Positions 34,169-49,860 of a stretch of 64,000 bases of DNA are shown piece by piece. The notes under the pieces were generated by a model. The model was given only the letters and a program-made list of their open reading frames with translations, was not told the DNA's origin and did not search any database. Location: NCBI RefSeq assembly GCF_026625125.1, contig NZ_CP113097.1:1178001-1242000 (forward strand). Reading direction: 5' to 3'. Source of the stretch: Pseudomonas putida (lineage in GTDB: Bacteria > Pseudomonadota > Gammaproteobacteria > Pseudomonadales > Pseudomonadaceae). Both the position numbers and the translations under genes were made by a program. Within the stretch, counting starts at the first letter, position 1. Every line of letters starts with the position of its first letter.

Positions 34169-35587
34169 ATGCCAGTCGGCAACCACCCTGCCCATGGCGA
34201 GACCGCACAAGGCGGCCCGCTCAAGCGTGAACTGGGCGAACGGCACATCCGCCTGATGGCGCTGGGCGCCTGTATCGGCGTCGGTCTGTTCCTCGGTTCG
34301 GCCAAAGCCATTGAGATGGCCGGCCCTGCGATCATGCTGTCCTACATCATCGGGGGCCTGGCGATCCTGGTGATCATGCGCGCCCTTGGCGAGATGGCCG
34401 TGCACAACCCTGTCGCCGGGTCATTCAGCCGTTATGCCCAGGACTACCTTGGCCCGTTGGCGGGCTTTCTGACCGGTTGGAACTACTGGTTCCTGTGGCT
34501 GGTGACCTGCGTTGCGGAAATCACCGCCGTGGCGATCTACATGGGCATCTGGTTCCCGGACGTGCCGCGCTGGATCTGGGCCCTGGCGGCGCTGGGCAGC
34601 ATGGGCGCGGTGAACCTGATCGCGGTCAAGGCGTTCGGCGAGTTCGAATTCTGGTTCGCCCTGATCAAGATCGTCACCATCATCGCCATGGTCCTGGGCG
34701 GCATCGGCATCATCGCCTTCGGCCTGGGCAACGACGGTGTGGCAGTCGGCATCTCCAACCTGTGGAGCAACGGCGGCTTCATGCCCAACGGAGTGACCGG
34801 TGTGCTGATGTCGTTGCAGATGGTCATGTTCGCCTATCTGGGCGTGGAAATGATCGGCCTGACGGCCGGCGAAGCCCGCAACCCGCAAAAAACCATCCCG
34901 CAGGCCATTGGCTCGGTGTTCTGGCGCATTCTGCTGTTCTACGTCGGTGCCCTGTTCGTGATCCTGTCGATCTACCCGTGGAATGAAATCGGCAGCCAGG
35001 GCAGCCCGTTCGTCATGACCTTCGAGCGCCTGGGTATCAAGACTGCCGCCGGCATCATCAATTTCGTGGTGATCACCGCCGCCCTTTCGTCCTGCAACGG
35101 CGGTATCTTCAGCACCGGGCGCATGCTCTACAGCCTGGCGCAAAATGGCCAGGCGCCGGCTGTCTTCGCGCGCACTTCAAAAAACGGTGTGCCACGCAAC
35201 GCGTTGCTGCTGTCCATCGGCGCCTTGCTGCTGGGTGTGCTGGCCAACTACCTGGTGCCGGAGAAGGTGTTCGTCTGGGTGACATCGATCGCCACCTTCG
35301 GCGCGATCTGGACCTGGGTGATGATCCTGCTGGCGCAGCTCAGGTTCCGCGCCGGGCTATCGGCCGCCGAGCGCACGGGCTTGAAGTACCGCATGTGGCT
35401 TTGGCCGCTGAGCTCCTACCTGGCACTGGCCTTCTTGGTACTGGTGGTGGGCCTGATGGCGTACTTCGAGGATACCCGTGTGGCGCTGTACATCGGGCCG
35501 GCGTTCCTGGCACTGCTGACGGTGCTGTACTACACGTTGCGCCTGGCGCCCAAAGCAGTACACGGGGTAGCCAGTTCCGCTTCCTGA
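34169..35587 (+). CDS. proY: ProY-like amino acid permease (APC superfamily)
   Basis: A 472-residue transporter with 12 hydrophobic segments. The AAT-family start LKRELGERHIRLMALGACIGVGLFLGSA, written in two halves as LKRELGERHIRLMALG and ACIGVGLFLGSAKAIEMAGP, is followed by MRALGEMAVHNPVAGSFSRYA and an LTAGEARNPQKTIPQAI loop. The sequence tracks E. coli ProY closely, including LWSNGGF and SIYPWN. It probably imports proline or a related amino acid by proton symport, but the substrate is not proven by sequence. It is convergent with the next gene. Confidence 0.82.
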   Translation: MPVGNHPAHGETAQGGPLKRELGERHIRLMALGACIGVGLFLGSAKAIEMAGPAIMLSYIIGGLAILVIMRALGEMAVHNPVAGSFSRYAQDYLGPLAGFLTGWNYWFLWLVTCVAEITAVAIYMGIWFPDVPRWIWALAALGSMGAVNLIAVKAFGEFEFWFALIKIVTIIAMVLGGIGIIAFGLGNDGVAVGISNLWSNGGFMPNGVTGVLMSLQMVMFAYLGVEMIGLTAGEARNPQKTIPQAIGSVFWRILLFYVGALFVILSIYPWNEIGSQGSPFVMTFERLGIKTAAGIINFVVITAALSSCNGGIFSTGRMLYSLAQNGQAPAVFARTSKNGVPRNALLLSIGALLLGVLANYLVPEKVFVWVTSIATFGAIWTWVMILLAQLRFRAGLSAAERTGLKYRMWLWPLSSYLALAFLVLVVGLMAYFEDTRVALYIGPAFLALLTVLYYTLRLAPKAVHGVASSAS

Positions 35588-35599
35588 TCTGCAACTGCA

Positions 35600-35618
35600 G
35601 GGGCTGCAAAGCGGCCCC
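35600..35618. terminator. Bidirectional terminator hairpin
   Basis: GGGGCTGC, loop AAA, GCGGCCCC between the convergent permease and glutamate-synthase-like genes. The stem has one G-U pair. The same hairpin type occurs near 17021 and 57822. Confidence 0.7.
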
Positions 35619-35627
35619 CGCGTTCCC

Positions 35628-37247
35628 TCAGGCCGCCACCTCATCGTGCGGCTCAAAACTGTCCGCCCGCGCCAGTTGCCACATCCGCGAATAGAACTGC
35701 CCGTTCACCTCGCCATTGAGCAGCTCCCCCGGTTTCAAGAACACATGCATTTGTGAGAACAGCTTGATTTCGGTGGCAGAGGTGCGCCGCACCAAGTGCT
35801 TGGCTTCCAGTTGCGCCGGGTGTTCCAGGCCGGCCGCTGCGAGCATTTCTGCCAGGGCGCGCAAGGTGTTGTGGTGGAAATTCAACACCCGCTGGGCTTT
35901 GTCCGGGACCACCAGCGCACGCTGGCGCAACGGGTCTTGCGTGGCGACGCCAGTGGGGCACTTGTTGGTATGGCAGCTCTGCGACTGAATGCAGCCGATG
36001 GCGAACATGAAGCCGCGCGCTGAGTTGGCCCAGTCGGCACCGATGGCCAGCACGCTGGCGATGTCGAAGGCGCTGACGATCTTGCCGCTGGCGCCGAGCT
36101 TGATCTTGTCGCGCAGGTTCAGACCAACCAGGGTGTTGTGCACGAACAGCAGCCCTTCGCGCAGCGGCACGCCGATATGGTCGGTGAACTCCACGGGGGC
36201 TGCCCCGGTACCGCCTTCCTTGCCATCGACCACGATGAAGTCGGGGAGGATGCCGGTTTCCAGCATGGCCTTGGCGATGCCCATGAATTCCCAGGGGTGG
36301 CCCAGGCAGAACTTGAAGCCCACCGGCTTGCCGCCGGACAGCTCACGCAGTTGGGCGATGAACTGCATCATTTCGATGGGGGTGGAGAAGGCGCTGTGGC
36401 GCGATGGCGAAATGCAGTCCTCACCCATGAGAATACCGCGGGTCTCGGCAATTTCCTGGGTTACCTTGTGCTTGGGCAGGATGCCGCCGTGGCCGGGCTT
36501 GGCGCCCTGGCTCATCTTGATCTCGATCATCCGCACCTGCGGGCTGCGCGCCTGGGCGGCAAAGCGCTCGGGGTCGAAGCGCCCGTCTGCCGTACGGCAG
36601 CCGAAGTAGCCGCTGCCCAGCTCCCACACCAGGTCGCCGCCGTGTTCGCGGTGGTAGGGGCTGATGCTGCCTTCGCCGGTGTCATGGTGGAAGTTGCCCA
36701 GCTTGGCCCCTTGGTTGAGCGCGCGGATGGCATTGGCGCTCAGCGAGCCAAAGCTCATGGCAGAAATGTTGAAGATCGATGCCGAATACGGCTGGCTGCA
36801 CTGCGGTCCGCCAATGTGGATGCGAAAGCTTGCAGGGTCGGCCAGCGGCGCCGGGCGCATGGAGTGGCCGATGAACTCGAAGCCGGACTCGTACACGTCG
36901 ATCAGCGTACCGAAGGGTTTGTCCGACGCCTCGTTCTTGGCCCGCGCGTACACCAGCGAGCGTTGCGCGCGGGAAAAGGGCAGGGCATCGCTGTCGGCTT
37001 CCAGCAGGTACTGGCGGATCTCCGGGCGAATACCCTCGACCAGGTAGCGGATGTTGCCCAGTATCGGGTAGTTGCGGCGTACCGCGTGGCGTCGCTGCAG
37101 CAGGTCGAACAGGCCGATCAGGCTGAGCACGGCCGTGGTCAGGGTGAATGGCCACAGCCATTGGTGGTGGAGCAGCGGCAGGCTCGCCAGGGTGAACAGA
37201 ACACAGGCGGCAAACACTGCGTAGCGACTGAGAAGTGACAGGCTCAT
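35628..37247 (-). CDS. FMN-binding glutamate synthase family protein
   Basis: A 539-residue membrane-anchored protein. Two hydrophobic segments lie in the first 45 residues, then an FMN-binding TIM barrel like that of the glutamate synthase large subunit. Visible blocks are FNISAMSFGSLSANAIRALNQGA (in parts FNISAMSFGSLSANA), KPGHGGILPKHKV and DGKEGGTGAAPVEF, and the 3Fe-4S cysteine pattern is CIQSQSCHTNKCPTG. It lacks the glutamine amidotransferase domain of GltB. It stands alone, without a gltD-type partner. Its reaction is unknown; FMN-dependent oxidoreduction is likely. Confidence 0.82.
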   Translation of the reverse strand: MSLSLLSRYAVFAACVLFTLASLPLLHHQWLWPFTLTTAVLSLIGLFDLLQRRHAVRRNYPILGNIRYLVEGIRPEIRQYLLEADSDALPFSRAQRSLVYARAKNEASDKPFGTLIDVYESGFEFIGHSMRPAPLADPASFRIHIGGPQCSQPYSASIFNISAMSFGSLSANAIRALNQGAKLGNFHHDTGEGSISPYHREHGGDLVWELGSGYFGCRTADGRFDPERFAAQARSPQVRMIEIKMSQGAKPGHGGILPKHKVTQEIAETRGILMGEDCISPSRHSAFSTPIEMMQFIAQLRELSGGKPVGFKFCLGHPWEFMGIAKAMLETGILPDFIVVDGKEGGTGAAPVEFTDHIGVPLREGLLFVHNTLVGLNLRDKIKLGASGKIVSAFDIASVLAIGADWANSARGFMFAIGCIQSQSCHTNKCPTGVATQDPLRQRALVVPDKAQRVLNFHHNTLRALAEMLAAAGLEHPAQLEAKHLVRRTSATEIKLFSQMHVFLKPGELLNGEVNGQFYSRMWQLARADSFEPHDEVAA

Positions 37248-37347
37248 ACGGGGTCCTTACGATGGCGCGGTCAGGCTCAGGGCCTGGGGAAACCCCGACC
37301 ATAGCCCGGTTGGGCAGCGCTGAACATGAAAATCGGCTTATCGAAAA

Positions 37348-41622
<4,275 letters not shown>

Positions 41623-41737
41623 GAGAAGGTTATGGAGGGTCGCTGGCGGATTGGCAAGGGACCGTTCGTCTGTGCACCGCCTTGCCGGTAACAGGGCCCT
41701 GTGGGATCCTCAGCGGTTTTCAAGAGCGAGCCTGACC

Positions 41738-42151
41738 ATGCCCAACGTTATCCGCATTGCCGCTGCCCTGCTGATCGACCCATTGGGTCGAACCCTGCTG
41801 GTACGCAAACGGGGTACCCAGGCGTTCATGCAGCCTGGGGGCAAGATCGATGCGGGGGAAACGCCGCTGCAGGCGCTGGTGCGCGAACTGCAGGAGGAAT
41901 TAGGGGTGTGCATTGACCCTGCTCAGGCCATCCCGATGGGCCGTTTCAGCGCCCCGGCCGCCAACGAACCTGGCTACGAGGTGCAGGCCGAGCTGTTCCG
42001 GGTCGACAGCGCCGAGGCCGTGGTCCCGGCGGCGGAAATCGAGGAAGTGCTCTGGTTGGCCGCAGACCAGGAATCGATGCCTGAGCTGGCGCCGCTGACC
42101 CGCGACCTGATACTGCCGCTCTACCGCAAGGCCCTCAGCGTACCGCGCTGA
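41738..42151 (+). CDS. NUDIX hydrolase
   Basis: A 137-residue pyrophosphohydrolase with an intact Nudix box starting GGKIDAGETPLQALV and ending RELQEELG (about 38-61). The start MPNVIRIAAALLID at 41738 fits the family; a longer in-frame extension overlaps the lhr promoter region. Substrate is not evident from sequence. Its 3-prime end overlaps that of metR by 17 bases on the opposite strand. Confidence 0.85.
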   Translation: MPNVIRIAAALLIDPLGRTLLVRKRGTQAFMQPGGKIDAGETPLQALVRELQEELGVCIDPAQAIPMGRFSAPAANEPGYEVQAELFRVDSAEAVVPAAEIEEVLWLAADQESMPELAPLTRDLILPLYRKALSVPR

Positions 42152-43052
42152 CCCCATCGAGCGTGGCGAACGAGGTGTCCTTGGCGGTGAGCAGGAAGTC
42201 GCGCATGTAGGGGGCATCGAGCATGTCGGTGCGCACGGCCGCATATAGCGTGGCGAACAGGCCTTTCTCGCCAAGGCGTTTGCCCTTCACATAGCCGCGC
42301 GAGCTGTACTCATGCAGCGCCCAGTGCGGCATGCCGCAGACTCCGCGGCCGCTGGCCACCAGTTGCATCATCATCACGGTCAGCTCCGAGGTGCGTACGG
42401 CCGCCGGCTCGATGTCGGCCGGTTCCAGGAAGCGGGTGAAGATATCCAGCCGATCGCGCTCCACCGGGTAGGTGATCAGCGTCTGGTCGAGCAGGTCCTG
42501 GGGCACGATGTAAGGCTTGTTGGCCAGCGGGTGCTGGTTGGCCACGGCGAGCATGGCTTCATAGGTGAACAGCGGTACGTAAGTGATGCCGGCAAGGTCC
42601 AGTGGGTCGGAGGTCACTACCAGGTCCAGGTCGCCACGGGCAAGGGCGGGCAGTGGCGCGAATGCGAAGCCTGACGCCAGGTCCAGCTCCACTTCCGGCC
42701 AGGCATCGCGGAACTGGTCGATGGTGGGCATCAGCCATTGGAAGCAGCTGTGGCATTCGATGGCCATGTGCAGGCGCCCGGCAGTACCCCCCGCCAGGCG
42801 GGCGATATCGCGCTCGGCGCTGCGCAGCAGCGGCAGGGTGGCATCTGCCAGCTGCAGCAAGCGCAGGCCGGCACTGGTGAAGCGGATAGGTTTGGTCTTG
42901 CGTGCGAACAGCGGCAGGCCCAGGCGTTCTTCAAGCTCCTTGAACTGATGCGACAGTGCCGACTGGGTCAGGTGCAGCCGTTCTGCGGCCTCCACCAGGC
43001 TATCGGCCTCGCGCAGGGCATGAAGGGTTTTCAGGTGGCGGATCTCCAGCAC
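42135..43052 (-). CDS. metR: Methionine biosynthesis regulator MetR (LysR family)
   Basis: A 305-residue LysR-type activator. The helix-turn-helix LREADSLVEAAERLHLTQSA is at about 12-31, followed by the substrate-binding domain ECHSCFQWLMPTIDQFRDAW typical of MetR. MetR uses homocysteine as coactivator for metE and related genes. I favour the GTG at 43052 (MLEIRHLKTLHALRE), which has GGAG six bases upstream and matches family starts; an ATG at 43070 would add six residues. No metE lies nearby. Confidence 0.88.
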   Translation of the reverse strand: MLEIRHLKTLHALREADSLVEAAERLHLTQSALSHQFKELEERLGLPLFARKTKPIRFTSAGLRLLQLADATLPLLRSAERDIARLAGGTAGRLHMAIECHSCFQWLMPTIDQFRDAWPEVELDLASGFAFAPLPALARGDLDLVVTSDPLDLAGITYVPLFTYEAMLAVANQHPLANKPYIVPQDLLDQTLITYPVERDRLDIFTRFLEPADIEPAAVRTSELTVMMMQLVASGRGVCGMPHWALHEYSSRGYVKGKRLGEKGLFATLYAAVRTDMLDAPYMRDFLLTAKDTSFATLDGVSAVR

Positions 43053-43248
43053 GGCTGACTCCGAGAGCATAATTTGAGTGAACAGCGAATGAGTTGAGTT
43101 TCCCTCATGTTGCGCTGGCTGTCGACTGGACCTTGCGCCGCACCACTGGGCGGGGTTCATCAAATTGTCACGCAACTGTGGCAGCGCGCCCGAATGAATT
43201 TCATCAGACTCGCGCTTTACTGGGGATCTGCATTCTGGTGTTTCTTTC

Positions 43249-44244
43249 ATGCGGGCTTTTTTGCTTTTTTTCGTGTTCCTTCTCAGCGTGCCAGCGAGCT
43301 TCGCCGATCAGCGTTGTGACCCTCATGTCCCGGTTCAACGGGCCGAGGCGGGCGATCTGAGCCTGGTTTACCAAAGTGTCGGCGCGCCGCAGGACCCTGC
43401 GTTGCTGCTGGTCATGGGGCTGGGTGGGCAACTGATCCACTGGCCCGATGACGTGGTCCAGGCCTTGTGTCTGCAAGGCTTTCGGGTCATTCGCTATGAC
43501 AACCGTGACGTTGGCCTGTCGCGCTGGAACCAACAGCCGCCCTCGGCCAACCTCACGGTCGAGCTGTTGCGCTACAAGTTCGGCCTGCCGGTTGCCGCGC
43601 CCTATACGCTGACCGACATGGCCGGTGACGGGCTGCGCCTGATGGACGCCTTGGGGATTGGCCAATTCCATGTGCTGGGTGTGAGCATGGGCGGGATGAT
43701 CGCCCAGCACATGGCCGCGATTGCGCCGCAGCGGGTGCGCAGCCTGACCCTGGTCATGTCCAGCTCTGGTGCGGCGGGGCTGCCGGCGCCGGCCCCAGCC
43801 CTGGTGCAGTTGCTGGCCCGGCGCAGTGCGCCGAACCGGGAAGTGGCCATCGAGCAGCAGGCTGACTTGCTGGCGGCATTGGGCAGCCCGCGGGTGCATG
43901 ATGACCGGGCCGCTTTGTTGCAGCAGGCTGCGGTGGCCTATGATCGGGCGTTCAACCCGGAAGGTGCCAAGCGCCAGATCATGGCGATCCTGGCCGAGCC
44001 AAGCCGGGTAGCGCTACTCAACCAGCTGCGCGTTCCGACATTGGTGGTGCATGGTACGGCTGACCCGTTATTGCCGGTGATGCATGGGGTGCACCTGGCG
44101 GCACATATCCGTGGTAGCCAGCTGCGGCTGATCCCGGGGTTGGCACATCGTTTCCAGGAACCCTTCAAGGCACCGCTGCTGGGGGCCGTGCTGCCTTATC
44201 TGCAGTCACATCGTGAGGACGTGGCGCACCTTGCCGGGTTATGA
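43249..44244 (+). CDS. Secreted alpha/beta hydrolase
   Basis: A 331-residue protein with a signal peptide of about 19 residues (FLLFFVFLLSVPASFA), so probably periplasmic. The alpha/beta fold shows the nucleophile elbow GVSMGG, the acid in HGTADPLLP and the catalytic His in PGLAHRF. An early LVMGLGG forms the oxyanion region. Similar enzymes hydrolyse esters or lactones, and no specific substrate can be assigned. It is divergent from metR and convergent with aauR (25 bases). Confidence 0.82.
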   Translation: MRAFLLFFVFLLSVPASFADQRCDPHVPVQRAEAGDLSLVYQSVGAPQDPALLLVMGLGGQLIHWPDDVVQALCLQGFRVIRYDNRDVGLSRWNQQPPSANLTVELLRYKFGLPVAAPYTLTDMAGDGLRLMDALGIGQFHVLGVSMGGMIAQHMAAIAPQRVRSLTLVMSSSGAAGLPAPAPALVQLLARRSAPNREVAIEQQADLLAALGSPRVHDDRAALLQQAAVAYDRAFNPEGAKRQIMAILAEPSRVALLNQLRVPTLVVHGTADPLLPVMHGVHLAAHIRGSQLRLIPGLAHRFQEPFKAPLLGAVLPYLQSHREDVAHLAGL

Positions 44245-44269
44245 CAGTGCAGGCCCCTCAGGTGGGCGT

Positions 44270-45594
<1,325 letters not shown>

Positions 45595-45598
<4 letters not shown>

Positions 45599-47502
45599 GG
45601 GAGCTCTGCCGGTTCATTAGGGGGGGACACCAGTGGCAGGGTGAGAACGAAGGCCGTTCCGCCACTGACAGGATGCTCGACGTTGAGGCTGCCCTTGGCG
45701 GCGGCAGCAAGGCTCGCCGACAGGGTCAGGCCCAGGCCCAGGCCGTGTTCGCCCGGTTTGGTGGTGAAGAAGGGTTCGAACAGGTGCTTGCGCGCCTCGT
45801 CATCGATACCGTGGCCATTGTCACGTACCCGCAGGCGATACTTGTCGCCCTGCAACTCGCCCTCCAGCCACAGCTCAGGTGCCGGCTGGGTTGCCATGGC
45901 ATCCAGGGCGTTGCCGATCAGGTTGACCAGAATCTGCTCCAGGCGGGTCTGGTCAATGGCCAGTTGCAGGTCGTCGAACTGGCTGTGCAGCTTCAGGTGA
46001 CAGCCACTGATGCGAGTGGCCAGCACCTGCAAGGTGGCCTCCACTGCCTTGGCCAGCGAGGCCTGGCCGCGGTCGTCACCGCGGCGGGCGAACGAACGCA
46101 GGCTGGCGGTGATGCGGCCCATGCGGTCGATCAGTTCGTTCATGGTGCGCAGGTTGGTACTGGCGGTGTCCAGCGCACCTCGTTCGAGAAAGCGCACGGT
46201 GTTGCCGGACAGTGTGCGCAGCGCCGCCAGGGGCTGGTTGAGCTCGTGGGCGATGCTGGTGGACATCTGCCCAATGGCGGCCAATTTGCCGGCCTGGACC
46301 AGTTCGTCCTGGGCGTGGCGCAGGGTCTGCTCGGCATGACGGCGTTCGCGGATCTGCCCCTTGAGCCTTTCGTTGCTGGCGCGCAGGTCGGCAGTGCGCT
46401 CAGCGATGCGCCGCTCCAGCTGGCTGTTGGCCTCCTCGAGCGCTTCGCGTGCAGCCAGGCGGGTGGCGATCACCTTGCGCCGCTCGTTCCAGGCGATACC
46501 CAGGATCGCCAGCAGGGCGAACGCCACGCCTACCAGAATGCCTTGCACCATCGACTCGCGGCGCAGGTCCTGCAGGGGAGTGAGCAGGGTGAAATGCCAG
46601 GGGGTATCCACCAGGCGCCGGGTTTGCGCCAGGTAGGCCACCTCATGCGGTTTGCCGTGGGCGGTTTCGCTGTTGGCCGGGAACGTCAGTTTCTCTACGC
46701 CATCGGCCAGCGTCTCACGGGCCAGCGGCTGCAGCTCGTTCAGCGGCCACCAATAATATTGCAGGCTGCGCGCCAGGCGCTCCTTGATCTGCGGGGTCAT
46801 GGGGCGCACCGACTTCAGGCGCCGCGCCGGGTCGCTGGAGAGGATGATGATGCCGTTTTCGTCGCTGACGAACGCTTCCAGGCGGGCGCGCTGCCAGCGC
46901 TCTTCCAGGGTGTCCAGGCGTACCTTGATCACCGCCACGCCAATGATCTTGCCGTGTTCTTCAAGGCCGTGGGCCAGGTAATAACCGGCCTCGCCGGTGG
47001 TGCTGCCAATGCCGTAGAAACGGCCCGGCTCGCCGCGCACGGCGGTCTGGAAATAGGCGCGGAAAGACAGGTCTTCACCGAGGAACGAGTCGGCATCGCG
47101 CCAGTTGCTGGTGGCCTGTACCCGGCCATTGGTATCGAGCACGAAGATGGCCCGGCTGCGGCTGCGGCGGTTGAGGCCTTCGAGGTATTCGTTGACGGCC
47201 TGGCGTGAGCCGCCGTCGGGGTCGGTGAGCAGGTGCGAGACGCTGTCTTCGAGCTCCAGCAGGCTCGGCAGGTAGGTGTACTTGCTGATTTCGCTTTCGA
47301 CCGTACGCGCGTGCAACTCCAGCTGGCGCTCGCCGTTTTCACTCAGGGCGCGTATGCCGTTGCTCTCGCTGATCAGGTAGCCAGCCAGGCCCAGCCCGAC
47401 CATCAGCAGGATGATCAGGGGCGGCAGCAGCAATTGGCGGATCAGGCGGGATTTCACGGCAGGCTTGGCAGGGAGAAGAAGCGAGGGGTCGCATTTCATC
47501 AC
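45595..47502 (-). CDS. aauS: Sensor histidine kinase AauS (DctB type)
   Basis: A 635-residue membrane kinase. A membrane segment lies at about 24-45, then a periplasmic double-Cache-like domain (LELHARTVESEISKYTYLPS onwards), a second segment at about 327-345, a coiled coil (about 355-400) and the H-box SIAHELNQPLAAL with His419. The ATP-binding domain ends with GLGLGLTLSASLAAAA. It is the DctB type of sensor, here expected to detect aspartate, glutamate or their amides. The start overlaps no other gene, and aatP lies 66 bases upstream on the same strand. Confidence 0.9.
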
Positions 47503-47568
47503 AGTGGCCTTGTCACGACCAGCATCCGCTGCCCGGTGGAGCCCTGGGCAGCGGTTACTGTGGCCGGC

Positions 47569-48303
47569 TCAGTGTTGCAGGATCTTGCTGAGGAAGTGCT
47601 GGGTGCGTTGGTCACGGGTACCTTGGTCACCGAAGAACTCTTCCTTGGTGCAGTCTTCGATAATGCTGCCCTTGTCCATGAAGATGACCCGGTTGGCGAC
47701 CTTGCGGGCGAAGCCCATCTCGTGGGTCACGCACATCATGGTCATGCCTTCGTTGGCCAACTGCACCATCACATCCAGCACTTCGCTGACCATTTCCGGG
47801 TCCAGCGCCGAGGTCGGCTCGTCGAACAGCATGACGATCGGGTCCATGGCCAGGGCGCGGGCGATCGCCACACGTTGTTGCTGGCCACCGGAGAGTTGGC
47901 CTGGGTGCTTCTTGGCGTGCGCGCTGAGGCCGACTCGTTCGAGCAGGGCCAGGCCCTTCTTGGTCGCCTCCTCTTCACTGCGGCCCAGTACCTTGCGTTG
48001 AGCGATGGTCAGGTTCTCGGTGATGGTCAGGTGCGGGAACAGCTCGAAGTGCTGGAACACCATACCGACTCGCGAGCGCAACTTGGGCAAGTTGGTCTTG
48101 GGGTCGGCAATCGACGTGCCATCGACCACGATGTCGCCTTTCTGGAACGGTTCCAGGGCGTTGACGCACTTGATCAGTGTGGATTTACCCGAGCCCGAAG
48201 GGCCGCACACCACCACCACTTCACCTTTCTTGACCTCGGTGCTGCAGTCGGTCAGTACCTGGAAGTCGCCGTACCACTTGTTGACGTTCTTGATGGAAAT
48301 CAT
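47569..48303 (-). CDS. aatP: Acidic amino-acid ABC transporter ATPase AatP
   Basis: A 244-residue ABC ATPase of the polar amino-acid class (GltL-like). Walker A is GPSGSGKST, the signature is LSGGQQQR and Walker B is [14 protein letters not shown]. The start [14 protein letters not shown] at 48303 overlaps the aatM stop by four bases; a longer upstream frame lies within aatM. It powers uptake of glutamate and aspartate together with AatJ, AatQ and AatM. Confidence 0.93.
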   Translation of the reverse strand: MISIKNVNKWYGDFQVLTDCSTEVKKGEVVVVCGPSGSGKSTLIKCVNALEPFQKGDIVVDGTSIADPKTNLPKLRSRVGMVFQHFELFPHLTITENLTIAQRKVLGRSEEEATKKGLALLERVGLSAHAKKHPGQLSGGQQQRVAIARALAMDPIVMLFDEPTSALDPEMVSEVLDVMVQLANEGMTMMCVTHEMGFARKVANRVIFMDKGSIIEDCTKEEFFGDQGTRDQRTQHFLSKILQH

Positions 48304-48971
48304 ACGGTGATCCTTTTTTGCAGGCGCTTGACCAGCCACGAAGCGGAGAAGCTGATGAGGAAATAGACGACCCCGGCGAAGATCAGGAACTCATGGGAGC
48401 GCCCAATGATGTCGCCGTTGGAACGTGCCGAATTGAGGAAGTCTACCAGGCCCACGGTGTAGACCAGCGAGGTGTCCTGGAACAGGATGATGCTCTGCTG
48501 CAGCAGCAGCGGGGTCATCTTGCGGAAGGCCTGGGGCAGGATGATCAGGCGCATGGTCTGGGCGTAGTTCATGCCCAGTGCTTGCGCGGCGCCCATCTGG
48601 CCTTTGGAAATCGACTGCACGCCGGCGCGGACGATTTCACAGAAGTAGGCGGCCTCGAACATCATGAAGGCCACCACGCACGAGGTGAAGGCACCCACCG
48701 GGGTATCCTCCCCGGTGATCCAGCGCAGCACGAAAGGCACGGCCAGATAGAACCAGGTGATCACCAGCAGCAGCGGGATCGAGCGGAAGTAGTTGACGTA
48801 GGCACCGGCGAGGTTCGAAAGCAGCTTGTTCGACGACAAGCGCATCAATGCCAGAAGCGTGCCCAGCACGATACCGCCGATCACGCCCATGACCATCAGC
48901 TTGAGGGTCATGACCATACCCTCCCAGAGGGCGGGCAGGGCCGGGATGATTTCGCTGAAATCCATTTCCAT
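48300..48971 (-). CDS. aatM: ABC transporter permease AatM
   Basis: A 223-residue HisM/GltK-like permease with five hydrophobic segments. The EAA loop is [22 protein letters not shown]. It begins [18 protein letters not shown] and directly abuts aatQ; its stop overlaps aatP. It forms the membrane channel with AatQ. Confidence 0.93.
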   Translation of the reverse strand: MEMDFSEIIPALPALWEGMVMTLKLMVMGVIGGIVLGTLLALMRLSSNKLLSNLAGAYVNYFRSIPLLLVITWFYLAVPFVLRWITGEDTPVGAFTSCVVAFMMFEAAYFCEIVRAGVQSISKGQMGAAQALGMNYAQTMRLIILPQAFRKMTPLLLQQSIILFQDTSLVYTVGLVDFLNSARSNGDIIGRSHEFLIFAGVVYFLISFSASWLVKRLQKRITV

Positions 48972-49718
48972 TTACTTGCCCCCCACGGAAATCAGGCCAG
49001 GCACGGCGACTTTTTTCTCGACCAGGCGCATCAGCAGCATCAGGCCCATGTTCAGGGTGAAGTAGATCAGCGTGGCCAGGGTGAACGCCTCGAACAGGTT
49101 GGCGGAAAACTCTGCGGTCTGTTTGGTCTGTGCCAGCAGCTCCATCAGGCCGATCAGCGATGCCACCGAAGAGTTCTTGAACACGTTGAGGAACTCGGAG
49201 GTGAGCGGCGGAATGATGATCCGGTACGCTTGCGGCAAGAGCACGTTGTTGTAGATCTGCGGCAGGCTGAAGCCCATGGCGCGGGCGGCAGCTTCCTGGC
49301 CGCGCGGCAGCGCCTGGATACCGGTGCGCACCTGTTCGCACACGCGGGCGGCGGTGAACAGGCCCAGGCAGATGACCACGCTGATCAATGCCGAGGTGGT
49401 CGGGTTGAGGTCCTGCTTGAACCACTCCTGCAGGCCTTCAGGCAGCAGGTCTGGTATCAGGAAGTACCAGATGAACAGTTGCACCAGCAGCGGTACGTTG
49501 CGGAACAGCTCCACGTAGGCGGTGGCGATACCCGATACCAGGCGGTTCGGCACGGTACGCATGACGCCAAGCAACGAGCCCAGCAGCAGCGCGATGATCC
49601 AGGCAGAGATGGCGATGGCGATGGTCCAGCCCAGACCGGTGATGTACCAGTCCAGATAGGTTTCGCTGCCCACGCCGGTGGACTTGAAGAACACGCCCCA
49701 GTCCCAGTTGTAATTCAT
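48972..49718 (-). CDS. aatQ: ABC transporter permease AatQ
   Basis: A 248-residue HisM/GltJ-like permease with about five membrane segments and the EAA loop EQVRTGIQALPRGQEAAARAMG. It follows aatJ by 142 bases that contain a strong stem-loop, an arrangement that usually gives more binding protein than permease. It is the partner of AatM. Confidence 0.93.
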   Translation of the reverse strand: MNYNWDWGVFFKSTGVGSETYLDWYITGLGWTIAIAISAWIIALLLGSLLGVMRTVPNRLVSGIATAYVELFRNVPLLVQLFIWYFLIPDLLPEGLQEWFKQDLNPTTSALISVVICLGLFTAARVCEQVRTGIQALPRGQEAAARAMGFSLPQIYNNVLLPQAYRIIIPPLTSEFLNVFKNSSVASLIGLMELLAQTKQTAEFSANLFEAFTLATLIYFTLNMGLMLLMRLVEKKVAVPGLISVGGK

Positions 49719-49762
49719 CGGGATTTCCCCTCAGACGGTTGTTTCACGGGCACCTTCGAGCA

Positions 49763-49787
49763 TCCGGGGGCGCTTGGCGCCCTCGGA
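49763..49787 (-). promoter_or_regulatory. Stem-loop between aatJ and aatQ
   Basis: On the minus strand TCCGAGGGCGC, loop CAA, GCGCCCCCGGA pairs over 11 positions with one mismatch. No T tract follows. It is a likely mRNA-stabilising or partial-termination element that raises aatJ expression relative to the permease genes. Confidence 0.65.
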
Positions 49788-49860
49788 GGAAAGGTTAGAC
49801 ACTAATGAGTGGCTTGCAGGATTGATTCGTGCGCGTGCGCACCCGGCCACTAACTGAGGA

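Noticed and set aside
43053..43248. A MetR binding site between metR and the hydrolase
   Set aside because: Only loose partial matches to TGAANNNNNTTCA were found; not enough to call a site.
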